Assembly (NCBI GenBank): GCA_009782085.1
Contig: WQUN01000175.1
Span: forward strand, 1 to 10,492
DNA: 10,492 nt
Source: Bacillota bacterium
Lineage (GTDB): Bacteria > Bacillota > Clostridia > Lachnospirales > WQUN01
Reading direction: 5' to 3'
Shown: piece after piece, positions 1 through 6,206 of the stretch
How positions within the stretch are numbered: position 1 is the stretch's first letter
How the letters are laid out: the number at the start of each line of letters is the position of its first letter
Notes under the pieces: generated by a model
The model's database searches: none
What the model saw: only the letters and a program-made list of their open reading frames with translations
Told to the model about the DNA's origin: nothing
Made by a program: the position numbers and the translations under genes

Positions 1-88
1 TGGCTATACTTTAAGTCTTCGCAAACTCATTGTATAACTTCTTGGGTGCGCTGATTGTTTCAACTTATTTACATTGGAGAACTTTTAA

Positions 89-475
89 CTCACGAGTAAT
101 TCTAATAACTGGATAGAATTCAAAAGTGATGGCACATTTACCCATTACTTGAGTAATAAAGGTGTTATGTATAATCCCGTTACTGGTCAAATTGACACAA
201 CTTACAATCCGGGAACGGTAACTGTAAAAGGTAATTATTCCGTTAGCGGCGACAAGGTATACTGTACAAATGTACGTTATTCTTATAAAGAAAAAACAGG
301 GGACGGGAGCAGAGATTATACAGATAAAGCAAGTAATGATGAAGTTTGGCCGTTCTATTTTTCTGAAAAGCCTGCCTTCGGTAACTGGACTGGATACACT
401 TGGCTATATATTGATACTCCCGCTCGCACAACAACTGCTGACGGTTATAGCGCCTTTGTCAAGCCTTCAGTATAA
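89..475 (+). pseudogene. C-terminal remnant of an unrecognised beta-rich protein
   Basis: An open frame of about 129 codons runs from just after an in-frame TAA (86-88) to TAA at 473-475. I do not recognise the family. The translation is Trp/Tyr/Thr-rich with alternating polar and hydrophobic residues. It opens with a segment like WIEFKSDGTFTHY, typical of small beta-barrel or lipocalin-like domains, and this segment lies upstream of any plausible start. The only in-frame starts are TTG at 149 (no Shine-Dalgarno) and ATG at 167 (AAAGGTG only two bases away). Frames further left are closed by stops at 35-37, 52-54 and 86-88. I infer a truncated or frameshifted gene that has lost its N-terminal part. 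Its codon use is visibly AT-richer than the rest of the window, which may mean separate origin. Translation from ATG 167 as a 102-residue protein is possible but less likely. Confidence 0.5.
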
Positions 476-486
476 TAATTATCGTA

Positions 487-512
487 CCCGCCGCCCCATT
501 CCGGGCGGCGGG
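487..512 (+). terminator. GC-rich hairpin, terminator-like
   Basis: CCCGCCGCCC (487-496) and GGGCGGCGGG (503-512) form a perfect 10-bp stem with a 6-base loop, 12 bases after the stop of the gene fragment. There is no T-run after the stem on either strand, so it is not a canonical intrinsic terminator. It could be a weak or factor-assisted terminator, or a processing or stability hairpin, between the remnant and the lipoprotein gene. Confidence 0.5.
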
Positions 513-562
513 GCTGGAGACACAGAAATGAGCAGACAACAAACAAGGAGGAATTAACGACA

Positions 563-1426
563 ATGAAAAAACTATCCGCGCTTATTCTCGCGTTGGTACT
601 GGCGTTCTCCCTCGCTGCTTGCGCCGTTTCCGTAAAACAAAACGACGGCGCGACAGGTCAACCGGCTGCGGCGACAGGTAAAAATACCGCCGCAGGTACG
701 AGTACATCTTCTCCCGCCGGAACAACGCAACCGGGGTTTCCGGCGGATAACTCCGGCTCTCCGCAGTCCGGCGACGCGTTAAGCGGCGCGCTGGACGCCC
801 TGCCCAGCGACTTGCCCGGCGGCGGCAATATTACCGGCGGTCTGAACGACAAGTGGCCCGCCGATATAGTCCCCGATCTGCCCGCGTACCCATACGGCAA
901 GATCACCGGCTTCACCGGGCCGGATTCCGACGGTGAGATCATCATCAAGGCCGGGGAAACGAGCCAGGCCGACCTCGACAAATATTTGCAATCGCTGAAA
1001 GACGCCGGCTGGACGGTGACAAAAAGCGTCGGCGAATACGATTACGACTATACCGCCGAAAAAGGCGCGTATACAGTATACTTAGACCTTCAAATAGATA
1101 CGCTTGTTCAGTTTAACGTGATAATCGCCAAAACCGGCGCCTGGCCGTCCGCCGACGAGTACCCGGTGCCGTTCGGCCCACCGGAAGGTTATACAATCGT
1201 CAACGCTGATATATCCCTCAACGACGTCGACGGGCAGGAATATTATGAGTTCAGTTTCGGCGATGTAGGCATGAATGCAGCGGCCGCTGAAAAATATGTA
1301 TCTGACAAAACCGAGTTCGGCTTCGATTGGAAAGGCAAGCATTGGAACTGCATGTTTGAAGTGGATATATCCAGTTTTAGCGAAAACAAGTCGGAGTTTG
1401 TATTTACGATTTACCAGGGCGAATAA
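563..1426 (+). CDS. Lipoprotein with tandem repeated C-terminal domain
   Basis: This is a complete 287-residue protein. ATG 563 is preceded by AGGAGG (546-551) at 11 bases. Residues 1-20 form a type II signal peptide: MKK, a hydrophobic stretch, and the lipobox LAAC with Cys20 as the likely lipidated residue, so the mature protein should be anchored on the outer face of the cell membrane. Residues 21-96 are a low-complexity Ala/Gly/Ser/Thr/Pro linker. Residues about 98-286 hold two copies of one alpha/beta module, each opening with WP and a proline-rich stretch, then an amphipathic helix (QADLDKYLQSLKDAGW; AAAAEKYVSDKTEFGF) and ending in a beta-hairpin (YTVYLDLQ...FNVIIAKTG; FEVDISS...EFVFTIYQG). 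Similar clostridial lipoproteins are annotated only as DUF6591-like; that label is from memory and uncertain. There are no catalytic motifs, so a binding or structural role is more likely than an enzyme. The next gene converges on it 16 bp downstream. Confidence 0.9.
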   Translation: MKKLSALILALVLAFSLAACAVSVKQNDGATGQPAAATGKNTAAGTSTSSPAGTTQPGFPADNSGSPQSGDALSGALDALPSDLPGGGNITGGLNDKWPADIVPDLPAYPYGKITGFTGPDSDGEIIIKAGETSQADLDKYLQSLKDAGWTVTKSVGEYDYDYTAEKGAYTVYLDLQIDTLVQFNVIIAKTGAWPSADEYPVPFGPPEGYTIVNADISLNDVDGQEYYEFSFGDVGMNAAAAEKYVSDKTEFGFDWKGKHWNCMFEVDISSFSENKSEFVFTIYQGE

Positions 1427-1442
1427 AATAGCGGAGGTGGTT

Positions 1443-2519
1443 TTATACATGAAAAAAATCTTTATCCCGGTATCCCGCAGTTTTTCGCCGAATATCGTCT
1501 GCCCAATCAAGAGCGGCATCATTTACCCGCTTCGGTTGTGCCTTGAAAAACTCTACAACCGGCTCACCTTTTTTGATGTTCCAAAGGCCCGCTACCTGCC
1601 CGTTCACTGCGATTGTCGGGAGGCATATGCCTGATTTCATGATGACCGCGCTTTTATATTCCGGCGGCAGAACCGCGCTCCGCTCCGTGTACGACACGAT
1701 CAGCGGGTCGAAACCGGACAGCAGCGTCAATTCGGGAATATCGCCCATATCAGCATGATCGTCAACATAGTAATAAACACTCCCATTATTTTCGAGCCGT
1801 GAAAACTCGTCCAAATTCAGCGCGGACAACTTTTTCTTATCATCTTTCCATAACCCGAATAACCACGCCGCGTCCGCCAGCGTCGCGGGGCCGTAAGCCA
1901 TGAGGAATCTTCTGAACAATCCGGGCAACACCTCGTCGAGCGTTTGCGTCGGCTCGGCGCTTATCAAATCAAAATCGCGGCTGGTCATGTCGCGGAAGGC
2001 GACCTTGCCAAGCCGCGCCAACTCGCAGAAAACGCCGCCCCACGGCGACAGCGCCCGCTCGATTGTCTGCCGGTCATAATCATAAGCGAATATGCGGCGC
2101 ATTTCGGCGCGGGAATATACGCCGTCCTCCATGAGGCTCACAACTCTGTCGGCTATTTCCCTGTACGGCTCCCCCCAGCGCCAGCCCGGATGCATGGCGA
2201 GCAGGCGCGTTTGGGAATCCGCAGATGATTCAACTGCGGATTCCTGCGCCGACCAGCCGCCCGCGTGAACGGCGAGCAGCGTCGGCAGTTCGTCATATGC
2301 GACGCCGTGAAGAGCGTGGTGTATCCATGTTTTGGTCAGCGCGGTTTTCCAGCCTGTCAGATCCGCGCCGCGAATCAGCGCGGAAAAGGCCACGTTGCGG
2401 TGGAACCAGCAGTGCAGCCCGAGAAGCTCGCGCGAGAGTTGTACTATGTCCTCGCATTTGCGCGATAAATACAAGCCGTGCATAAGCCGCCGCTGAATTC
2501 GTTCCGTTGTTTTATCCAT
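1443..2519 (-). CDS. AlkZ-like winged-helix DNA-binding protein (HTH_42 family)
   Basis: The protein has 358 residues. The family is recognised by FLMAYGPATLADAAWLFG (205-222, winged-helix segment), LLSGFDPLIVSYTER (266-280) and VNGQVAGLW (305-313), which match the usual order in winged-helix DNA-binding domain proteins related to AlkZ and YcaQ. Characterised relatives are DNA glycosylases that remove bulky alkylated bases or unhook crosslinks, using a QxQ or QxD motif near the N-terminus. At the comparable place (about 32-40) this protein reads LLGLHCWFH, so the canonical catalytic glutamines appear absent; glycosylase activity should not be assumed. ATG 2519 lies 3 bp after the stop of the upstream GNAT gene, and its Shine-Dalgarno (GAAGGG) sits on that gene's last codons, so it is the third gene of an operon. 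The C-terminus ends 16 bp from the convergent lipoprotein gene. Confidence 0.85.
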   Translation of the reverse strand: MDKTTERIQRRLMHGLYLSRKCEDIVQLSRELLGLHCWFHRNVAFSALIRGADLTGWKTALTKTWIHHALHGVAYDELPTLLAVHAGGWSAQESAVESSADSQTRLLAMHPGWRWGEPYREIADRVVSLMEDGVYSRAEMRRIFAYDYDRQTIERALSPWGGVFCELARLGKVAFRDMTSRDFDLISAEPTQTLDEVLPGLFRRFLMAYGPATLADAAWLFGLWKDDKKKLSALNLDEFSRLENNGSVYYYVDDHADMGDIPELTLLSGFDPLIVSYTERSAVLPPEYKSAVIMKSGICLPTIAVNGQVAGLWNIKKGEPVVEFFKAQPKRVNDAALDWADDIRRKTAGYRDKDFFHV

Positions 2520-2522
2520 TTC

Positions 2523-3110
2523 TTAACCCTTCAAATATTTGCGCATAACTACTTTACCTTCCCGTTCGGCGTATCTGATAAACCCGCATTTTTCATACAT
2601 CATCACAGGCCCCTGAAAATCAGGGGCTGTATTAATTGCGTTGGCGTAACCCTCGACAAAATCAAACCCATCGTCAGCCGCGTCTTTGCAAACGCGTGTT
2701 AATAATTTAGTGGCCACGCCTTTCCTGCGCATCTCCGGCGCGATCACAAAACAAAATACGGATTTTACCTTGATATCCGCGCGGTATTCCTCTATCGGCC
2801 AGTAAGAGCGCAAAAAATTGACGCCGCTCTGACAGTTTGCGTTGGCGTTGCACCATCCCACGATCTCACCGCCGCGATAGGCGAGATAGCCTTGCAGATC
2901 GCCATTTTTAACGAATTGGACAGCTCGTTCCCTTCTTTCCTCCTGAGTGGGAAACCAGTGATCGCCATTGCCTGTATAGGAACTGTCGCCTCGCCAGACT
3001 ACACAATAGCATTTAATCCCGCCTTCCCCTTCGTTGTGCGGGGTAACGTCAAAAAAACGCGCGTAATCCTCCGCAAGATCGGGTGTCAGCGGACAAATAT
3101 CAATCTCCAT
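2523..3110 (-). CDS. GNAT family N-acetyltransferase
   Basis: The 195-residue protein has a complete GNAT fold, expected to move an acetyl group from acetyl-CoA to an amine; the acceptor is unknown. The acetyl-CoA binding motif A is VFCFVIAPEMRRKGVATKLL (118-137), with the Q/RxxGxA loop RRKGVA at 128-133. Motif B is around PVMMYEKCGF (168-177), the usual MYEKxGF ending. The N-terminal part carries CYC at 34-36 after PHNEGEGGIK, which I recall from a clostridial GNAT subfamily. ATG 3110 is preceded by AAGGAG at 8 bases. The start overlaps the end of the upstream DUF3795-GNAT gene by 11 bp and the stop is 3 bp before the AlkZ-like gene, so translation of the three genes is probably coupled. Confidence 0.9.
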   Translation of the reverse strand: MEIDICPLTPDLAEDYARFFDVTPHNEGEGGIKCYCVVWRGDSSYTGNGDHWFPTQEERRERAVQFVKNGDLQGYLAYRGGEIVGWCNANANCQSGVNFLRSYWPIEEYRADIKVKSVFCFVIAPEMRRKGVATKLLTRVCKDAADDGFDFVEGYANAINTAPDFQGPVMMYEKCGFIRYAEREGKVVMRKYLKG

Positions 3111-4095
3111 AATCAGGGCTCCTTTTCATGTAATAATTCTCGCGGGAATCCGATTCGAATATCTTATATCCGGCGGCGTTCAACGCCGCGATCCGTTCCG
3201 CAGCATTGGGAAGCGCCCATATGATGAGATACCGGAAGCCGAAAAGCCGGAAAAGTTCCTCGTCAGCGAGGTTAAGCAGTTCCGCGATATAAGTCCGTGT
3301 TTCATAAGGGACGGATAGGTCGATGTGTAAGGCGGCTCCGCGTTTTGCCCTGTCAAAGTTGTCGAATACTTCTACCGTGCCGATAGGCTTTCCCGTTGCC
3401 CTGTCGATCACGGACAGTCGGATGTAAAACTTGTTTTTATACTCGTCCAGCCAAGAATTAATGCACTTGCGCATTTCCTCCGCAGTCGGGCGGTTGGAGG
3501 AAAAAATGCCGTTGCACCAAGCGTTGCCATTGAACATCCACTCGCTCAGGTCGCCGTAAAAGCAGAGCAGATCTTCCGCGTCTTCCTCGCGAACCTGCCT
3601 CAAATGAAAATGTTCCGTGTCAAATTCCGGGCATTTCGCGTATGGATCGTTTCTCCCGTACCGCAGGAGCTGAAAAATCTCCTCTTCGGTTTCGAGCTTG
3701 TCGTAGTCGCCGGGCGATTTGTCCGGCGTGTGATATGTAATCCCGTTCTCGTAATTGACACGCAGACGGTCAATCAGCGCCTGCTCCCCAAACTCCCGCG
3801 CGTAACGGTTGAACACACGGCTGCGCTTGCCGTGCGGCATTTTTTCTTCGCATGAATCGTATTCAGGGCAAGCATAGCAGCCATAAACAGGAACCGAATG
3901 AAGAGTCCGGTGCGGCGCAGCCGCGTTTTCGCCGTCAGACGGAAATTCAGACTTCATGTCGAAAGCGCATTTCCCGGCGGAGCAGTCATGTCCGGCCGCG
4001 ATTATCGCCTTGCAGCCGGGGCAGTTGTCGTCATAACCGCACAACACGCAGGCCAGCCCGCAATAGCCTATTCCTCTTTCCTCACGAAATTCCAT
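3100..4095 (-). CDS. DUF3795 cysteine-rich domain fused to a GNAT-like domain
   Basis: The 331-residue protein has two parts. Residues 1-85 hold ten cysteines (12, 16, 19, 25, 28, 38, 43, 73, 76, 82), with the opening YCGLACVLC and NCPGC typical of DUF3795, a probable metal-binding module of unknown function. Residues about 160-325 form a RimJ/RimL-like acetyltransferase domain: FHLRQVREEDAEDLLCFY (163-180), ATGKPIGTVEVFD (233-245), then the motif A strand ALHIDLSV (255-262) and the helix. The acetyl-CoA loop reads ETRTYI instead of Q/RxxGxG/A, so both glycines are missing and activity is uncertain. ATG 4095 has GGAGG at 8 bases. It is the first gene of a three-gene operon and overlaps the next gene by 11 bp. 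A roughly 108-bp palindromic repeat lies in its leader, between the -10 box and the ribosome binding site. Confidence 0.85.
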   Translation of the reverse strand: MEFREERGIGYCGLACVLCGYDDNCPGCKAIIAAGHDCSAGKCAFDMKSEFPSDGENAAAPHRTLHSVPVYGCYACPEYDSCEEKMPHGKRSRVFNRYAREFGEQALIDRLRVNYENGITYHTPDKSPGDYDKLETEEEIFQLLRYGRNDPYAKCPEFDTEHFHLRQVREEDAEDLLCFYGDLSEWMFNGNAWCNGIFSSNRPTAEEMRKCINSWLDEYKNKFYIRLSVIDRATGKPIGTVEVFDNFDRAKRGAALHIDLSVPYETRTYIAELLNLADEELFRLFGFRYLIIWALPNAAERIAALNAAGYKIFESDSRENYYMKRSPDYGD

Positions 4096-4116
4096 CCTCG
4101 TCGCCTCCGTTTTTTT

Positions 4117-4225
4117 GCAACCTCTAAAAACCTCATATTGTCATTCTGAGCGCAGCGAAGAATCTTATATTTTGGCTATTCAAGATCCTTCGCTTCGCTC
4201 AGGATGACAGTTAATAGAGGTTGCC
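4117..4225 (-). repeat. Dispersed palindromic repeat, copy A
   Basis: This element of about 109 bp has outer inverted arms GCAACCTCTA (4117-4126) and TAGAGGTTGC (4215-4224). Inside is a 28-bp imperfect palindrome: the left arm begins TGTCATTCTGAGC near 4139 and the right arm ends GCTCAGGATGACA near 4209, with three mismatches that become G-U or single mismatches in RNA. Read on the - strand it aligns end to end with copy B (5979-6086), about 90 percent identical by eye with one or two gaps. It contains no coding frame. It lies in the 5' untranslated region of the DUF3795-GNAT operon. It looks like a MITE-like or REP-like element, with no transposase in the window. Confidence 0.85.
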
Positions 4226-4233
4226 TTTTCTCT

Positions 4234-4268
4234 ATTATAACGGAACATTTATGACACCTGTATGTCAC
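4234..4268 (-). promoter_or_regulatory. Candidate promoter with a TGACA dyad for the DUF3795-GNAT operon
   Basis: On the - strand there is a perfect TATAAT (4239 down to 4234). No good -35 hexamer stands at 16-18 bases; the position is instead occupied by the dyad TGACA-N6-TGTCA (4252-4267). With transcription starting near 4227 the dyad centre falls at about -33. This could be an operator or a promoter that needs an activator. The short arms mean chance is possible. Copy A of the repeat would be transcribed as the first part of the leader. Confidence 0.4.
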
Positions 4269-4310
4269 TAATCTTTATACATTTCATAAAAATGCATATT
4301 GTTTCCACCC

Positions 4311-4787
4311 TTACCAGGACTTTTTCATCTTGACCGTTATCATATCCGGAGCCCATAAGCCCATATGCTCGCTCTCCACTGTAAATCCGACACTTTTATA
4401 GAACTCCTGCGTTGAGGCGCACACGGGTTTTGTCTTTTCAGACCAGGCGTACAACTCAATACCGTTAAATCCAAGCTCCGATACATAATCTACAAAATGC
4501 CGCATCAGCTGCTTTCCATACCCTTTACCCACATAATCACGCCTTGTGGCCATCGCGGTGATATGAGGATAACCGTCGAGGCAGGTGAACATAATGCACG
4601 ATATGATCTCATCCCCGCTTTTCAGGCAGCATAATCTCTGATATGGCGCGTCTATGCGCACATCGTCCGCGAAGTCCTCCGTAAAATATTTTCCCGCATA
4701 TGCTTTTATCATGGAAACGATCTGCTCTATTGAATCAGACTTTGGCTCCTTTTCGACGACAAATTGCGCCTCGTGTTTTGCTGCCAT
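4311..4787 (-). CDS. GNAT family N-acetyltransferase
   Basis: I place the start at ATG 4787, giving 158 residues. The frame stays open upstream to 4979, but that extension lies inside the preceding gene and is Arg/Gly-rich with no GNAT character. Translation from 4787 begins 5 bp after the preceding stop, with GGTGGGGGTG and AGGTGGG just upstream, so the Shine-Dalgarno is G-rich but not canonical. The GNAT core is clear: strand HITAMATRRDYV (75-86), acetyl-CoA loop GKGYGKQLM (87-95; R/QxxGxG type), then NGIELYAWSEKTK (108-120) and QEFYKSVGF (127-135), the usual xxFYxxxGF end of motif B. The acceptor substrate is unknown. It is the second gene of a two-gene unit behind the DUF4185-like gene. 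Confidence 0.88.
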   Translation of the reverse strand: MAAKHEAQFVVEKEPKSDSIEQIVSMIKAYAGKYFTEDFADDVRIDAPYQRLCCLKSGDEIISCIMFTCLDGYPHITAMATRRDYVGKGYGKQLMRHFVDYVSELGFNGIELYAWSEKTKPVCASTQEFYKSVGFTVESEHMGLWAPDMITVKMKKSW

Positions 4788-4792
4788 CCCAC

Positions 4793-5851
4793 CTACACCC
4801 CCACCCTGAACCTCCTGACATTCGACCGGTAATACCCCTTCCCGCCGTCGCTCCAGCTCCCGGAAAACTGCATGTATCCTGTCACTCCGTCCGCGGCCGC
4901 CGCGGAACCGGCCGTGTTTTCCTCGATCCACTTCAGCGGCACGCGCGGGCAATATGGGTTGAACTCCTTGCCCTCCCAATATTCCTCAAAATATACCAGC
5001 GAAAACGGGCCCCAGGGCTCCGGCGCCTCCAGGATCAGCAGATCCGTCCCGTCGGTCGGGCTGAAATCCTCGTGCAGCCGCCAGGTCAAGAAGAGGTAGC
5101 GGTTCAGCTTCCTGACGTACACCATCTCCGGCAGGCCGACGAACCGGTGTATGCTCAGGATCGGTATGGCCTCGTCGAGGCTCCGGTTCCAGGCCGGGAA
5201 ACCGTTTTTATCAAACGCGCTGACGAACTCCCAATAGCCCCTGTCGCATATCCGCTCCTTAGGGACGCGGCCGAGCCGGACGTTGCTGCCGTTGTCCCAT
5301 TGGTCGCCCGAGACCGCGTAGACATACCCGTCCCGGGCGTTTTCGTTGTCCTTGCCGAAATTGACGAAAGCAGGCCCACCGAAGCGCGAGCCGGGGAACA
5401 TCGGCTCCGTTATCGCCTTGAACGAGGGCTTCCACGCGTTCCACTTAGGGTCGCAGCAGACGATGTGGGCGTCGCTTCCGGTCTGGGATTTCACGCTCTG
5501 GACGGGCCTGCCGCAGCCGAGGAAGTTCTGGAACGCCAGATACAGCATCCCGTCCACGCAGATCATGCCGGACGGCTTCGCGCCCGCCCCGCCCCAGCCG
5601 GTGTAGTCGTTCATGTCGTTGTATTTGGTAATCCTGTAGTCCGTCGGCCCGCCGGTGAACTTCTCGACGTCCAGGCCGCTCACGCTCTCGCCCCAGCCCG
5701 GATCCCCGGCGGAGGCGTAGATCTCGCCGTCGGCCGCCCAGGTCATCGGGTACGTGTCGCCCTTGACGTCCGCTTCCGGATACGGCAGCCTTTCGCCCGG
5801 CCATTCGAAGGACTTGATATAAACACTTTGGGGTATGCCGTGGAAATTCAT
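4793..5851 (-). CDS. DUF4185-like beta-propeller protein
   Basis: The chosen start is ATG 5851 (352 residues), because AGAGGAGG lies 7 bases upstream (core GGAGG at 5859-5863). The frame continues to 5938, but the added 29 residues cross the promoter and operator and have no such site. There is no signal peptide, so the protein is probably cytoplasmic. Recurrent blade-like segments are visible: GDTYPMTWAADGEIYASAGD (31-50), MICVDGMLYLAFQN (96-109), RDGYVYAVSGDQWDNG (173-188), LNRYLFLTWRLH (249-260) and LLILEAPEPWGPFSLVYFEE (271-290). These resemble DUF4185 proteins, whose fold is related to glycoside-hydrolase-type five-bladed propellers. I assign the family from memory of the DG-x-Y/GD and EAPEPWGP motifs, and cannot name a substrate. 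Codon use is strongly GC-rich. The stop is 5 bp before the GNAT gene. Confidence 0.7.
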   Translation of the reverse strand: MNFHGIPQSVYIKSFEWPGERLPYPEADVKGDTYPMTWAADGEIYASAGDPGWGESVSGLDVEKFTGGPTDYRITKYNDMNDYTGWGGAGAKPSGMICVDGMLYLAFQNFLGCGRPVQSVKSQTGSDAHIVCCDPKWNAWKPSFKAITEPMFPGSRFGGPAFVNFGKDNENARDGYVYAVSGDQWDNGSNVRLGRVPKERICDRGYWEFVSAFDKNGFPAWNRSLDEAIPILSIHRFVGLPEMVYVRKLNRYLFLTWRLHEDFSPTDGTDLLILEAPEPWGPFSLVYFEEYWEGKEFNPYCPRVPLKWIEENTAGSAAAADGVTGYMQFSGSWSDGGKGYYRSNVRRFRVGV

Positions 5852-5898
5852 TGGAACGCCTCCTCTTGGAACATTTTTTAGTTGAATGACTATAGCAA

Positions 5899-5945
5899 AG
5901 CCTGCCTTTAATATGATTATATCAAAGACAGGCTCCATTTATCAA
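5899..5945 (-). promoter_or_regulatory. Promoter overlapped by a dyad (operator-like) for the DUF4185-like operon
   Basis: On the - strand TTGATA (5945-5940) and a perfect TATAAT (5921-5916) are 18 bp apart, a good sigma-A promoter. A long dyad lies over the -10: AGCCTGCCTTT (5899-5909) and AAAGACAGGCT (5924-5934) pair with one mismatch, and the centre contains ATAT-GATT-ATAT. The dyad is centred at about 5916.5, on the downstream edge of the -10 box, the place expected for a repressor that blocks RNA polymerase. No regulator gene is in the window. Confidence 0.65.
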
Positions 5946-5978
5946 CACCAGTTCAGCGACAAACAAAAAACCACTATA

Positions 5979-6086
5979 GGTAACCTCTATTAACAGTCAT
6001 CCTGAGCGAAGCGAAGGATCTTAATAACCAAAAAACAAGATTCTTAGCTACGCTCAGAATGACAAAAAGGGGTTTATAAAGGTTTC
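5979..6086 (+). repeat. Dispersed palindromic repeat, copy B
   Basis: This is the same element as copy A in the opposite orientation. The internal palindrome runs from GTCATCCTGAGCG (starting 5996) to CGCTCAGAATGAC (ending 6063). The pairing of the outer ends goes further than in copy A: CACTATAGG (5972-5980) faces CCTATAGCG (6086-6094), giving imperfect arms of about 23 bp that enclose 5972-6094. It has no coding frame. It separates the ppdK transcription unit from the DUF4185-like unit. Confidence 0.85.
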
Positions 6087-6110
6087 CTATAGCGTTACTT
6101 GAAAATTATC

Positions 6111-6174
6111 AAAAATCTGTCATTCTGAGCAGAGCGAAGAATCCTCAAGACCCTTCGCTTCGCTCAGGGTGACA
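6111..6174 (-). terminator. Palindromic repeat core, copy C, probable ppdK terminator
   Basis: This third copy has only the core palindrome: TGTCATTCTGAGC starting at 6118 faces GCTCAGGGTGACA ending at 6174, separated by a short loop, with several mismatches that are mostly G-U in the - strand RNA. The outer arms of copies A and B are absent. In the - strand transcript the hairpin is followed by ATTTTT (6116-6111), so it would serve as an intrinsic terminator for the rplJ-rplL-ppdK unit, about 75 bases after the ppdK stop. The stem is long for a terminator. Confidence 0.6.
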
Positions 6175-6206
6175 ACGGGCCATCTGTTAGGTGAACCGCT
6201 GTAACG

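Noticed and set aside
270..557. A + strand frame overlapping the left fragment and running into the lipoprotein leader
   Set aside because: It translates the hairpin and Shine-Dalgarno region, has no ribosome binding site, and is out of frame with the domain-like sequence.
4788..4979. A 64-residue N-terminal extension of the GNAT at 4311-4787
   Set aside because: It lies wholly inside the preceding gene in another frame, is Gly/Arg-rich, and the start at 4787 fits the operon spacing.
4700..5881. A 393-codon open frame on the + strand opposite the DUF4185-like gene
   Set aside because: It is in the same codon register as the real gene and has the same cause; the translation is Arg/Pro/Val-rich and without domains.
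5852..5938. A 29-residue N-terminal extension of the DUF4185-like protein, resembling a hydrophobic leader
   Set aside because: It covers the promoter -10 and dyad, and a good Shine-Dalgarno stands before ATG 5851.
4117..6174. The three palindromic repeats as a CRISPR array
   Set aside because: They are different in length, irregularly placed, in both orientations, and have no uniform spacers or cas genes.
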